A DNA stretch of 64,000 nucleotides from Pardosa pseudoannulata (lineage: Eukaryota; Arthropoda; Arachnida; Araneae; Lycosidae), in the NCBI GenBank assembly GCA_032207245.1, contig CM063500.1, positions 38,831,987 through 38,895,986 on the forward strand. The letters run 5' to 3'. Both the position numbers and the translations under genes were made by a program. Shown here in pieces: positions 1-13,473 of the stretch. Positions within the stretch are counted from its first letter, which is position 1; every line of letters begins with the position of its first letter. The notes under the pieces were generated by a model, which was given only the letters and a program-made list of their open reading frames with translations, did no database searches and was not told the origin of the DNA.

Positions 1-1145
1 AGGCTACTCCAAAGCTGTCTATGACGGCTTTGGGCTACTCTTTCAGAATGATGATCGCATTATGTTTATGGGTTCCAGGTTTGAAAGAAGGCGGCATTAT
101 TCCTAGCGGTGCCGTAGCCAGCGTATGTATCGTATTCTGTACTTAACGGGAGTTCGGGAAAATAGTTTGCACGTGCGTTTTATTCTGGATTACAGTGTTT
201 TACTTCTGACAGCATCTGTGTTTACAAGAATTTATTATGGAAATCAGTGAAAAAAAACTAACATAAAATTTGTACCATCGATGATGTGGATGGAAAAAAT
301 AAATTTAAATGGCTAAACATGAATTTAAAAAGGGATGAAAATTTTCCGCTGTTTGGTGGAATTTCATTTCTGTGATTTCTACAGCCGATTTCTGCATCAC
401 CAATTTCCACCTTTTTTTCGTACATTTATGTACATGTATGTGAATTTCCGATTCTTTTAATAAATTCTGCCTTTTCAAAAATCACCTTGCCATTTGTAAA
501 TTTTTCGAAATAGAAAAGAAATTTGTGTATTGGTAAGACGACTATCATCCCTTGAAACCAGTTTTCATCTTCTGGGAAATCATCTGTCCAACACTCTCTC
601 CGATTGCTCCCGTAACGTAATGTTAGCAGTCTGTTAAAAATGGTAATCAGCGTGTCCACTGATCGGGAAAATATGGAAATGTTAGGGCAGTATGAAATAT
701 TCAGAGTAATTTAATTTTTTTTATATTTTGTAACGGCAATTTACGTTTTTCTGCACTTTACCACCGGGAAATGGTGCAAAAAAAATTTGGTTCGAAGCGA
801 GCATGGACAAACATGTCAAGAATTTCCTGCACTAGTCGGACGCGGATCTTAATATAACTTTGCCTTTATAGTAGTGTACAATATTGTCACAAGAATATCT
901 TGACGCAGACCCCACTCAGCCGCTCTCAGTTGAACTCGGAGTTCTGTATTTGTGAATTGCTGAGGTTTTCCTCCTTTCTGTGCATCTCCCTCTTATTTAT
1001 TTCCAGTGTTTGTGATCGGCATCAAGATTCTTCAGTTAAGGACGGACTACACGATTTCGTGATGTAGATAAATTGCCGATCACTGATATACCGCATGTTC
1101 CTCTCGCAATGTCACAAAATCGGAAAGATGATGGTCAAATATCAG

Positions 1146-1318
1146 TTGGTTGGGGTACTACGGTCTACTATTTCGCTATACGAGGGATAATGAGGCTGTC
1201 ACCTACTGCTTAAAGCCGTTTTGAATAGTTACAAATATCGATGCCAATAGGGAGATTTGAACCCGCAAATACTGGATGCCAAAGAGCAGTGCTCTATCCA
1301 TTTGGCCATCGTTCGGAG
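1146..1318 (-). repeat. tRNA-derived SINE inside hAT copy
   Basis: On the minus strand it reads GATGGCCAAATGGATAGAGC (A box) and GGGTTCAAATCTCCC (B box), then a tRNA-unrelated body ending near CCGTAGTACCCC. It sits at the position matching the SINE at 20343-20518 in the other hAT copy, so it was present before the copies separated. Confidence 0.7.
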
Positions 1319-2050
1319 CTCATATATAAGGACGTTTTATTGTGCATACAGTCTTACTACAAGTCGCAAAATTGGAAAGATTATGTTTGCATGTCGGAAC
1401 ATAGCTTTTGGGAACACTATACTTGTATGCTTAAATATTGTCATAATATCGAAAAGACGATATTACATCAGAGATCAGCACTATAAAATAATGTTGACTT
1501 ATTTCAAACACTAGACAGCTAAATAAGAGAAAAATGATTTTTAATACTTTTTAAATATTTGAATTGTTAATTATTTAATGTAACAATTATAATTTACCTA
1601 AAATTGCTTATATCAGCATTAAGTCTTCATCTTGTCTCATTATTTTTCAATTTTTAATTATATTTAGGTAATTTGGAATAAGGTAGTTTAAATGCAGTTA
1701 TTTTACTAAAATAATTTATAAGTCAGGTAATATTGGAGTGCACGTCTTGCGACCATCCTGGATAACCTATTCATAGAAGAACGTTAGGTGGTAGAAGTCT
1801 TATGTATCACCTTCTTGCTGAAGGTGATACTCCAGTAAAATATCTTAAAGTTTTGCATGAGCATATAGAAAAAAATTAGTTTAACACTCAAGTTCCTCTT
1901 GCAAGCCTTATAAAAAAGAAAAAATATAAAAAGGGAAGAGCAAAGAATAAAGGAACTAAAACAACGTAAATAAAAGTGGCTGTTAAAAGAATCTGTGAAA
2001 AAACTGCACATAAATGCAGCTAAAAAGCAGGTGCTTAAACACCAAAGGAA

Positions 2051-2104
2051 TATCCTTAAAACCAATAGATAATCCAACAGGATTATCTATTGGTTTTAAG
2101 GATA
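2051..2104. repeat. Perfect 25-bp-arm palindrome
   Basis: The arms 2051-2075 and 2080-2104 are exact reverse complements separated by four bases (aaca). The left arm begins tatccttaaaaccaatag. It lies in the diverged hAT copy. A partial third copy of the arm motif (ggattatctattaa) follows at about 2112. Confidence 0.9.
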
Positions 2105-2495
2105 GATTTTGGATTATCTATTAACCCAATAAATAATCCAAAAAGTATTAAAAGTATCCCTTAGCATGTAATATGTTTTTATTATTGTAATTTTAACTAC
2201 CTCCCCTCTTTCTTTATGCACTATATATTGCATGTACCAAACCAACAAACCATATCAGCAATTATTGAATATTTGGCTGCTCCAAATGCTACCAACCAAT
2301 CATTCTAAATTATTAGGCAGACTCCTCAAAAACTACGGTTTATCCTTTAAATTGTTAGTTTAACTGCTACAAAAGCACTATCCTGCTCCAAATCTGCATT
2401 TTGGCTGCTACGAAAATTCGTTCTCCTACTACAAATTTTGTTTTGCTGCTCCAAAAATTGCTCAAAAATGATTGAAGAGTGCAACATTCCTGCAT

Positions 2496-3647
2496 GTTTC
2501 CCACTCTTTTGCATCTGACAATTTCAAGCACTTTTCAATGACTTTTCCAAAACCTGATATTTTTTTCAAGCACCTCTTTGATTCGCTGTTCATAACTGAA
2601 AAAAATTAAAATAACTTTCCTAAACAGTAGAACTATATATATAATGTTCACTCTTTTCCCAGAAAAAAAAATCAGGTTTTTGAAATGGTGTAAAAAAAAG
2701 GAAGGGCTATAAGCACACGAATTCTGGTTTAAAAATATACAGTTTCTTTTTAAAGCATTCCAAACTTTCTATTTTTATATATATTTGACATCACTAACTA
2801 AACAGAAATAAGCAATCAAAGAAAATAAGTCAAACTTTGCTTCACTACTCAGGCATCCAGACACAAAATGGGGGGGGGAAAGCAAAACAATACTAATGTA
2901 GCCTAAACATTATGGGTAACTGTTCACCACTTCCTGATGATGACCTTCAACAATGGTTCACGGGTTGCATCCACACGCTGGGCCACTAAATGAGCCGAGT
3001 GCATTGATTCGTCCATAGGGTCTACGGCTCACTTTAGTTGTGCATCTGGCTGCCTTTGATCTATGGAGAAAAACCGCCTCGGAAGCCATCGCCAACCAAG
3101 GCTTTTTTATCATCTGCCGCCATCGGCCATGATAAGCCAAAGCCCCTTCAGACGGTGGTAATGGCTTGCAATGGACCATAATATGAAGGGGGTCTTATTG
3201 TCTGCCGCCATTGGCCACAATAAGCCAAAGCCCCTCCAGACGGTGGTAATGGCTCGCAGTCTACCATAGTGGGAGGGGCCTTTAAAAAATCTCTTTCAAA
3301 GCCCTTATCTTTCTTTCATTGAATGAAAAGCAAGAATTTCTAATTTGGGATGACATTGAACTCTGAGCTTGTCTCCCCCTCCCTCCAAGCTGGTGACAGT
3401 AGCTAGTGCAGTTTACAGTGCATGAAAGATGAGTCCCGTGACACAGCCACAATTGCCGATAACGATCCTTCTCAATTTTCCGGTGCAGACATAAATTAAC
3501 ATTTTTCAGGGACTTGAAAAAGAAAAATCAAGCATCAGACCTTAAATTCAATGACCTCAAAGAAAATTAAAAAACTTTTAAGGCCTTAAAAAACAAAAAG
3601 AAAATTTAAGCACTTTTCAATGACTTTTCATGACCGTGGGAACCCTG
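2496..3647. mobile_element. hAT-type element, about 1.15 kb, non-coding
   Basis: The right end, read inward on the minus strand, is CAGGGTTCCCACGGTCATGA, a typical hAT terminus. The left end GTTTCCCACTC matches it but has lost the outer CAGG. Subterminal AAGCACTTTTCAATGACTTTT occurs near both ends in the same orientation. The flanks tcctgcat (2488-2495) and tcctgtat (3648-3655) form an 8-bp target duplication with one mismatch. The target overlaps the TIR of the neighbouring hAT copy. It contains a GC-rich block at about 2940-3290. No credible transposase was seen. Confidence 0.6.
3092..3287. repeat. GC-rich imperfect tandem duplication, about 86 bp unit
   Basis: The unit TCTGCCGCCATYGGCCA...ATAAGCCAAAGCCCCT...CAGACGGTGGTAATGGCTYGCA occurs twice in tandem, from about 3110 and from about 3199, with a few substitutions. 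It lies in a 350-bp GC-rich island whose minus strand is open for 73 codons (2958-3179). I do not recognise that peptide and doubt it is coding. Confidence 0.7.
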
Positions 3648-3655
3648 TCCTGTAT

Positions 3656-4132
3656 GTAGTACTGAATCATATTGTGAAAAAGAGTTATGTAACAGAAAAT
3701 GTAATCATTATCTGTACATCTCCCCCCAACCCTACCCGGGGAAGTTTAGCTTTTTTTGTCATTGTCTACTTTCATGCCTGATCTGAGTAAGCTTGTCAAT
3801 CATAATTTTCTTTCTTAGAGAAGTCTTAAGTGGAATGCTCCTTAAAATGTCCTTATAACCTCCGTAATTTTCCCTTTCAATAAACCTGTATGAACCCTCA
3901 TTACATTAGAATTCAAAGTTTCATACATCTTGATTAATAAACATATGCATCAAAGTTCCTAAAAAATTTTTACTTTCATATAAATTAAGTATAATATTTT
4001 CAATATTAAATAACAAAAACTATATTGTGTAATATGAATAAGTATTGACAAAAACACTTAAATTTGTTAGGAATATTCAAAGAATTATTTATTTAAACAC
4101 CAAAATACAACTAAATAAAAGCTATTACTTAC
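3656..4132. other. UQCRC1 intron 7 sequence, nothing recognised
   Basis: AT-rich sequence with one short C-rich patch near 3720. No exon-like conserved frame on either strand. Confidence 0.6.
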
Positions 4133-4237
4133 AGTTTTAGCCAACATTAATGGGTAGATGTCAGGGGAATTGTGTCCACATGTGTCTACTACAACAGCAA
4201 CATGAGCAAAGGGCAGCCAATCATCTCTTGCACGAAC
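4133..4237 (-). CDS. UQCRC1: UQCRC1 exon 7 (last exon in window)
   Basis: This exon has 105 nt (35 codons), from an ATATGCTAG acceptor to an ACT/GTAAGT donor, phase 0 at both ends. It encodes [20 protein letters not shown], then [15 protein letters not shown], matching the RDDxLPFAHVAIAV block of the family. No continuation (the ANxxIGxxDxxxGGG segment) is visible between here and base 1, so the remaining exons are outside the window. Confidence 0.93.
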
Positions 4238-4694
4238 CTAGCATATTATTTCTTGTTAAAGATATCAATTTATACAGTAAGACATTTTTAAAAGACAAAA
4301 GGAAACTTTAAAAAACATACTTCACTTCCAGTATATCTGCAAGGTTTCACAACAGGAATTTCTGTTGTATAAGTATATGGTACAGAACTAAAGTATTTTT
4401 CAGCTAACTTTACCAATTCATCATGCTTGATATCTGCAAAAGTTATTAGTATCTTAAATTTTATAAGATTTATCTCTACTTGCAAATCTGATAAAAAATT
4501 ACTTTTGCCAACCATTAAATTTTCCCCTTTCTTTTCTTAAAGACAAGACAGTGATTTCATCATTTAACATATATCTAATAATCTTTATGCCCATTTTATA
4601 GTAAAATAAACTTTCTTAGTTATCTATAAATACTTTTATATAAAGCTTAAATGCTTTAATGAAAAATTAATTCACTTTAATTCAGCATGAAAGC

Positions 4695-4775
<81 letters not shown>

Positions 4776-7700
4776 ACCACTTAAAAGCATAGAAAATTAT
4801 AACACTTTAAATATATTTTACATTTTAAGTACAATTTTCAATGGAATTTTGAGACATTTTTACAGTAAAACTTTAGCCTTTTCAATAAATATAAACATTT
4901 GTAAGTTCACTTTTTTTTTTTTTAACTATTTAGATATACTGAGAATTTGTTCAAATGCTTACACACAAAAACTGTAAAAACAAGTGGACTCTAGCACTAC
5001 AGTGTAATTAATGTAAAAAATAACTTGTGTTATATTACAAAGTAACAAATATATTTAGAGATATCTGGCTTCCTTTTTAAAAATCAGAAAAAGAAAGTAG
5101 TGAAATGGAAGATAATATGACAGCTACAAAATACAAGAATTAAAATGTTATTCTAAGAATTTAATTCTATACTTTGATTACAGTTACTATGAAACAGCTC
5201 AAAAATTAAAATAATAATCAGTAGGAATTTATATGCAAAAATTTTTAAAGTTTTGAATAACCAACTGCATTAGAAAATTTAATAATTTATTAAAAAATAG
5301 AAATATACTCTATTAAAAAGAGAGAGAGAACTTAAGCATGGCAAAATGCTTTAAAACTGAAATTTATTCCTACATGACAATAAAGCATTAAAAGACCACC
5401 AGTTATTTTATCAACATAAAGGGAGATTATACATAATTTCTAGCAAAAAAGTAATATGATCAAAAATTGGGGCTGATTCAAAAGCTAAATTAAGTAAAAT
5501 TTTGGACAATATTTGTAGTAAGATAATCATATAATACTTGCCTCCAGATCCTACCAATGCCATGCGTGGAGCTACAAAATTATTTCTTGCATAAAAAGCT
5601 AAATCACTCTTAGAAATTTTCCTAAAACATGAAATCAAATTTAAGTTCATACAGCAGATATTTAGACAAACATAAATTTAAGTTGACTATTATAACAATT
5701 TAAAGTTAAAGCCTATTATGTAAAGATAGCTAATACTTTCGTTTTGTAAACAAGAATGATTAAAGAAACAAATAACTTTCTGCATGTTTAGTCCTTTGAT
5801 CCCAACATTTACTTCATATATGAATCATCTGAATAGCAATAGTAGCTTAGGAGATAATCAAGAAATTATTGAAAAGGATTATGTTATATGTTAATATAAC
5901 CAATGTTAAATGAATGCATGCTATAAATTTGCTACAGTAGCTTTAAACATTATTTTCACTTTCATGGTAAAATTTCTTGAAGTAGGTAGATAATATCTGC
6001 TACTTGGAAAGGACCTCCAGAAAATATCTGAAGAAATAAGCTAATATTTTATACAAAAGAAATAAAATTGAAAAAAAACCTACACACAACATGTTAATGA
6101 TATGAGTAGGATATTTTAAATTGATTAATGAAATATAAAATAATTAAATCAATTAGAAAAGTTTCTAATATGATCTTAATAAAGAATATGGAAATAATGT
6201 TACAGATAAATTAAAATATATGACCAAAGAATTTTTTTTTAAAAATTAGGAACATATAGATTTACTTAACAGCAAATCCATGTAAACAGTGACTCAATGA
6301 CCAAATTTGAAAACTAGTTTCAGTTACATGTGTCATATATCAAAGTGTTGCTAAAAGTTCACTGGTTAAATTTTCTAATGAGTAAAATAAATAAAAATTT
6401 ACACTGAATCTGATTGAATTTTTATTGAATAATCCACATTTCCAGATGATGATTTTACAATACTAATTGCAGTCACATTTTTAAGTGCACACTTTTGTTG
6501 ATTGTCATTTCAGATTCATTCAAATCCTGTTTTTTGACATGTTGAAGAAAATATACACCAAGGTAACAATATTATTTGCTATTAAATGGTTTTAATTCAT
6601 CAATTTGATGTCACACCCATAACAAAAAATAAATAAGTTTATTTCTAGAAAAAGCTTTTGGGCCAAGCAAGTTGATCTTTTGGATTCATTGTATAAAACA
6701 TGTTCTCAAGCATACCTAACAGCTATATTTCCTAAATGAATTTTTTTTAAACTATGTTAGTGTTATGAATGTGACACATATGTCTATGTGACAATTTTAT
6801 TAATCCTGTATAACAACTTACTGTTAACATGGTTTTGCTATGCAAGTTTAAATTTGTGAAAGATTTAAATTATTTTGATTTCTTTTAATATGACAGTAAA
6901 TGTATTAATTTTGTTAGTCAGGTCATGGAAATATCTAAAACTAGAGTAGCAAAACATAGGAAGAACCAAAGAAGTGATTCTATCAAACTGCATGAATATC
7001 TTGAAAAAAAGAAAGAAAAAAAAAAGATATGATAGAAAAAGAACACAAATTAAAAAATAAAGAATGCAAAAACTAGTGATAGAAGTTATTGACTGAAAAA
7101 AGGGAAGTGTCATGTGGAAAGAAAAGAAAAAATATTAGAAGAGAAGAAAACAGATTAAGAAGTCTAGACGATAAAAGCATTAAAACAGCCCATTTGGTTT
7201 TCATCGTTATAAACAGACATATAGTAAAAGCATTAAGGAAAGTTAATGCAAAAATTGAACATAAATCCTAACATTTCAAGAATACCAAATAAGAATCAGG
7301 AATTTTCAATTGCTGCTGCTGATTTTTTTTCAAGGATCTCCTTTTGCAGGTGGCAGACATATAAAAAAAAGGCTACCTTTTTTAAAAAAAATATTTCTGA
7401 ATTTTTAAGGAAGGTCAGAAGTAACATTGAGTTGCATGAAAAAGTTGGAAAATACTAAATCTGGCCAGAAGAAAAAGAAACCTGTGAAAGCATGGAATCC
7501 ATTGTTAAAGTAACACCTCACAAATCTCATAAACAACAGAAGCCAAATTCCATTTTATTGATAAAAGTTAGAACAATTAAATTAGTTTAACCCTTACAAA
7601 CATGTCTGGCTTAGTTTATTTATTGTTGAAAACTGTACTTTTAATTTAAGATTTTTTAAAACTATTCTGAACTGAGTCACACCCGTTATATTTTGTCACA

Positions 7701-9274
7701 TGATTAACATGTTTTTTGAAATAAAATCTGGTAATTATATTAGTCGTTGAAAATTTACAAATAACACATAGTATTAAATATTTAACTGTCTTTATCATAA
7801 AAAACTTTAATGACTTAAATATTACCTATTATCTGAAAAATTAATAATTGTGAACCTATATATAACACCTGATAAAATAACTTTCACACCCGCAACAGCA
7901 TATATATAATTTTTTAAACATGTAAAGAAACGGAAATTCTTTAATTTACGCAAAATGCTTTCTTGGGTGCTGTATTTGCTTCATTAAAAATATACATTTG
8001 AAATATCAAATATTTTATAGAAAAGAAATAACAGTTGTATTATGTATCACATCCCTAACAATGGAATGGCCAAGATGGCATATCAAAAGAGTTTTTGGCT
8101 AAAATTATTGGAATTATCTGAGACATGTCAGAAGTAACATTGAGTTGCTTGAAAAAAAAAATTTGGAATGTACCGGATCTGGCCAGAAATAAAAGAAATG
8201 CCATGTAAAAACATGGAAATATACATAGAGTAAATAAAACCATCAATTCTCATGAACAATACAGGCCAATCTCATTTTTATTGATAAAAGTTAGAACAAA
8301 TAAATTAATTTAACTATTACAAGCATGTCTGACATGGTTTATTAATTTACTGTTTAAAACAGCACTTTTACTGCAAGTTTTTTTTAAATATAAATTCTGA
8401 AATGTAACGTTTTTTTGAAAAAATCTGATAATTATATTTGTCATGGAAAATTTACAAATAAATAGTATTAAATATCTAACCTTCTTTATCATAAAAAAAA
8501 ATTTAATAATCTTAGATATTTAGAAAAATAGGTAATTGGTAACACCTGGTAAAATAATTGTCACACCCGTAAAAGCATATTTATAATTTTTTAAACATGT
8601 AAAGAAGAAACGGAATTTTTTTTCAAAATTGTTTGCCTTGTGTGGTGTACATGCTTTATGAAAAAATATATATTTGAAACATTAAACACTTCAAAGAAAA
8701 AATTATAGCAGTCGTACGATGTATCATACCTGTAACAATGGATTAGTTGATAAATATAATTCAAAAGATCTTTTACAAATTTACTAGCTGGTAACTTTAC
8801 ATAAAATTTGAAAGTAAACTTTATAAAACAAAGCAGCACATTTTAAGAACTCTTTAAGATTTGTTTATAAATTTTAATTCCAATTTCAGTTCATTTCATT
8901 AAAATAATAATAATAAAGACAATCAAAATTTTTGAAGAAATAGCATTTTTAGCGTGCATGGATAACAAAAAATATTTCCGAAAAAAATCAAGCAACTTTA
9001 TACTAACAAATATCAATTACATTAAAAACCTACCTAACATTTTCAGATGGCCCCAAAACTGACTGTGCTAAAGGAGTGCCTTGATAAGCTGTGAGATGGA
9101 GGTAATCCATAGTGACCAACTTCAAATCATTTTCAGCCTCCTTTAATTTATTCAAAATAACACTTCTTTCGGCTTCAATATCTTGTTCATCAAGCTTGGT
9201 GTTAGTAATCATATCAGCCAGAAGATCAACAACTAAACAAGAAATGTTTCACAATTATTTAATATTTACATCCA

Positions 9275-9323
<49 letters not shown>

Positions 9324-12300
9324 CATAGAGAGAGAGGGGGGGGGGGAGAAATCACATAGAAAAATAACTTTTTTTTACTATTAGCTTTATACATATTTTA
9401 AAAATATGAAGTTTAAGTTCAAGACATTTCAAAAAGATATATGAATCTCTGACCCCTAGAATAATAAGATAATTTAAAAACCCTTAGTTAATGCAAGATT
9501 TTTCAGTTTAAAAGAAAATAAAACAGTACTGAAGAAGTAACACAACTTCTTTAGTAGTTTTCTTCAGCACTAAAGAAGCAAAACTAAGAATACTTAGTTT
9601 TGTTTGGCCATTAAGTTTGCATTGCCTCAAATACCAAAGATGTAGGTCATTTGTGGCTACAAAACAGCTGTTTGTTTTTAATTTTTAATACATTCTGCCA
9701 TAAATCTTCCAAATATCATTATTTCACACTAACACTTAAAAGCAAACCAATGTATATTTCAGTTTTATATGTAACACAAAAGAAATGTGATACAACTTTT
9801 CTCTATGGAAGTTCTGTGAAAAGTTTAATATTTCTCATTAATTATTTATACCTCTGCATATATTGTTTAAGATAAGCATGATTATAATATTAATGCAACT
9901 TTTCTTATTATGGTAAATTTACTGTTTTTTGGCAAGCATGTTATCTAGAAAAAGAAAGGTGAGGAAAAAATAATTTTATTACATGTCTAATATAATTAAG
10001 ATAGTATTCTTCTTATAATTCAAATTCTAAAATATCAATTTGCAAAAAAATTAGGAATTTCTTAATCCCTTTCTTTGTTGGAATGTTTTAAATATATAAA
10101 ATACCAACAAATTATTTTAGATGTTTTTTAGTTTAAAATTGATTTTAGGAAGGCACAAAAAAATCGCTTATAGCTTTTCAGTAGATTACCATATCTATCC
10201 CCATTCTTTCCTTCTATTTTGAATTTTTTTCTTAAAATCCCAATGACCCAATAATGAAAACAACTAATATAACAATAGATTTCCTATCATAATTCTATAT
10301 TTAATATAATTAACTATATATTTAATGCAATTAAAAATAAAACATTCTACATATTGTGTTTTACATATAGTTCCATTTCTTTTACAACTTGGTTTTTGAT
10401 GTTTTAAACCAGTTTTTGACAGTTTAAATATCAGTTTTTGATTCTTGTCTTGTCAAAAAATAGTTTACGTCAGAAAACGAAATTTTTTCTTTAAGATTCT
10501 TTGTAACTGTTATGGCAAGGAAAAAAATATGTGCTGTATTTTTTTTTTTTTTTTTAACTTTAATTGCTTGCTTTTGTGCAACTTTACTTGTCTAAATCAA
10601 AACTGATTTATGCATTTTTCTGTTAAGATCACTTGTTTGTGTTTTGGGAGGGGGGGGGGGGGGTCCTATGAGTTAGGTATTTCAGCCTAACTCTACTGAA
10701 CTCAACATACTACTCTACTGTACTCCACAGCACACTGAAGAAAAATAATGCTGGCTTTTAAGGATTTTTTATTTTAAAAAGCTATTCAATTGTACTTTTT
10801 AAGGTTTAACTACACATTTTAATATTGCATAAATAGAAACATATACAAATCTAAAAAAATTGATGTTCAGAGAGTTTACAGCAGAGATCAACCCTAAAAT
10901 TTTTAATCTTTATAAATGGAAAAAAATCCCATGTAGTAATCAAATTATGTTTCGTTTAAGGTACTACTATTTCCTTTTTTTACTACACAAGAATTAAACA
11001 AGAATTCTCCTAAAAAGTAAAATAGTAGATATTTATAAAAATTATGCATAATATAATTTATATTGATAATTATATAATTTATAAAAATAATCTGTCTTTC
11101 CAGTAAATTAACTTTAGCTTGAAAGCAAGAAAGGCTAAGCAAGGCATGCCCTTAATAAAAATATCACATATTTTAATTACTTAATACATTTTAATTATTA
11201 AATATATTTAAAAATACCTTTTGGAACATCACTAGGTAGACATCTTGCAAAAAAGGCTGTTTCTTCTCTGTCAGTATAAGAACTCAGTTGAGCTCCAATA
11301 TTAGAAATTTCAGTTTGAAAAAAATTCCAATGATCCAATAATGAAAACAACTGATATAACAATAGATTTTCTATCATAATTCTATATTTAATATAATTAT
11401 ATTTTTAATTCAATTAAAAATAAAAACATTCTACATATAGTGTTTTACATATAGTTCCATTTCTTTTACAACTTTGTTTTTGATGTTTTAAACTAGTTTT
11501 TGACAGTTTAAATATCAGTGTTTGATGCTTGTCAAGTCAAAAACTAGTTTATGTCAGAAAACCAAATTTTTTCTTTTAAGATTCTTTGTAACTGTTATGG
11601 CCAGGAAAAAAATATGCGTACTTTGCTGTACTTTTTTTCTTTTTTTAAGCTTTAATTGCTTGCTTTTGTGCAACTTCTCAGACTCCACAATCTTCATTAC
11701 TAAGCATTTTTACTCTTCTAAATCAAAACTGATGTGTGCATTTTTCTGTTAAGATCACTTGTTTGTATTTTGGGAGGGGGGGAGGGGGAAGTCCTACGAT
11801 TTAGGCATTTCTACCTAACTCTACTGTACTCAACATACTATTCTACTGTACCCCACCGCACACTGAAGAAAAATAATGCTGACTTTTAAGAAATGATTTT
11901 TTATTTAAAAAAATTATTTAATTGCATTTTTTAAGGTTTAACTGTACATTTTAATATTGCATAAATAGAAACATATACAAATCTAAAAAAATTGCTGTTC
12001 AGAGTTTACAGCAGGGAACAACCCTAAAATTTTTAATGTTTATAAATGGATAAAGTCCCATGTATTAAACAAATTGTGTTTTGTTTAAGGCACTACTATC
12101 TCCTTTTTTTGCTACACAAGAATTAAACTAGAATTCTCCTAAAAAGTGAAACATTAGTATACATTTATAAAAATTATGCATAATAATATAATTTATAATA
12201 ATTATATAATTTATAAAAATAATGCATATTAATCTAGTTAAATGAGCAATTAAATTTTGAACACTTAATCAGTTAAATCTATATGTCTCAGTGCTGGATG

Positions 12301-13411
12301 ATGATGGAACAAATTGCTTTCAGCCTTTCAAGAGCAGAGTATGTGGCTTCAAATAATGTGCCTTATCTAATATGAAGTTTCTTATGGCTAAATAAATTAT
12401 TGGTGAGTTGTAAAAATATTTTAAATGTCAAATGCTTTGAATACTTAAAAGGATTTCCCACACACAAAAAAAAGTTTTCCCAGTATTAAAGGCAATAAAT
12501 TTTATTTAAATGTTAATAAAAAGCATATCACAAAATGTTTGGTAAGATTGTTGTTTTTCGATTTCTTATGTAGCAGTTTTCTTATGTATATACTAGGAAT
12601 TATTTCCTAGAACTTTATATTATTTTCTATAGTATATAAAATTTTTATTTTTTTTTTTTAAGTTTTCTACTTTTTTTAAAAGAAATTAAAACAAAAGTAT
12701 CTCTTATTTTTTAAATTCAGAAATTTTAGGGTGATTTAAAAAATTCTGGCCAAAATTAAAAATTTAAAAACAAGATGCGTTTCATTAAGTTGTCAGTTAT
12801 ATAGACAAAAAAAATTTCTTTAGAAATATTTAAAAGGAAATTCCCAATTTTTAATCTGTGTTTCCAGTAAATTAACATTAGCTTTGAAGCAAGAAAGGCT
12901 GAGTACGGCATGCCATTAACAAAAATATCACATATTTTAATTATTTAATACATTTTAATTAATAAATACATTTAAAAATATACCTTTTGGAACATCACTA
13001 GGTAGACATCTTGCAAAAAAGGCTGTTTCTTCTCTGTCAGTATAAGAACTCAGTTGAGCTCCAATATTAGAAATTTCTGTTTGAAAATCTTTTTGAGATC
13101 TCTGATTTGTACCCTAAATATTTAAATATTTCCATGTTAGATACATAAACTTCATGATTAATGGTCAAATAGAATAAACAAGGGTGACTGTCACCCACCC
13201 CACTTCAAAAATCCTTAAAACTACCATAGAGCAAAAATCTAACACAAGTTAAAATCATTCATAAAATAATCTGATTAAACATGTATCATACACACATTTG
13301 CAAATCCATTTTCATTTAATAACTAAAGTAAAATGTATACAATGCCTTGAGCAGAATTTGAAATAAAAAGGGAATGTCAATGACCTTGAACAGAATAATA
13401 TATGTCCTTCC

Positions 13412-13473
<62 letters not shown>

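Larger units (their letters stand above)
1..2492 (-). mobile_element. Diverged inverted hAT-like element copy, left end outside window
   Basis: Read on the minus strand from CAGGAATGTTGCAC (TIR at 2482-2492), this aligns in order with the complete element at 17482-21754. Shared landmarks are the ggagcag/gtagcag-rich start, the AGTAAAATAACTGCATTTAAAC block, the SINE at 1146-1318 and the GGGGTCTGCGTCAAGATA block. It lacks part of the interior, the nested TTAA/TA element and the second SINE, so it records the empty sites of both. No transposase reading frame survives. The alignment runs to about base 300 and weakens beyond. Confidence 0.7.
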
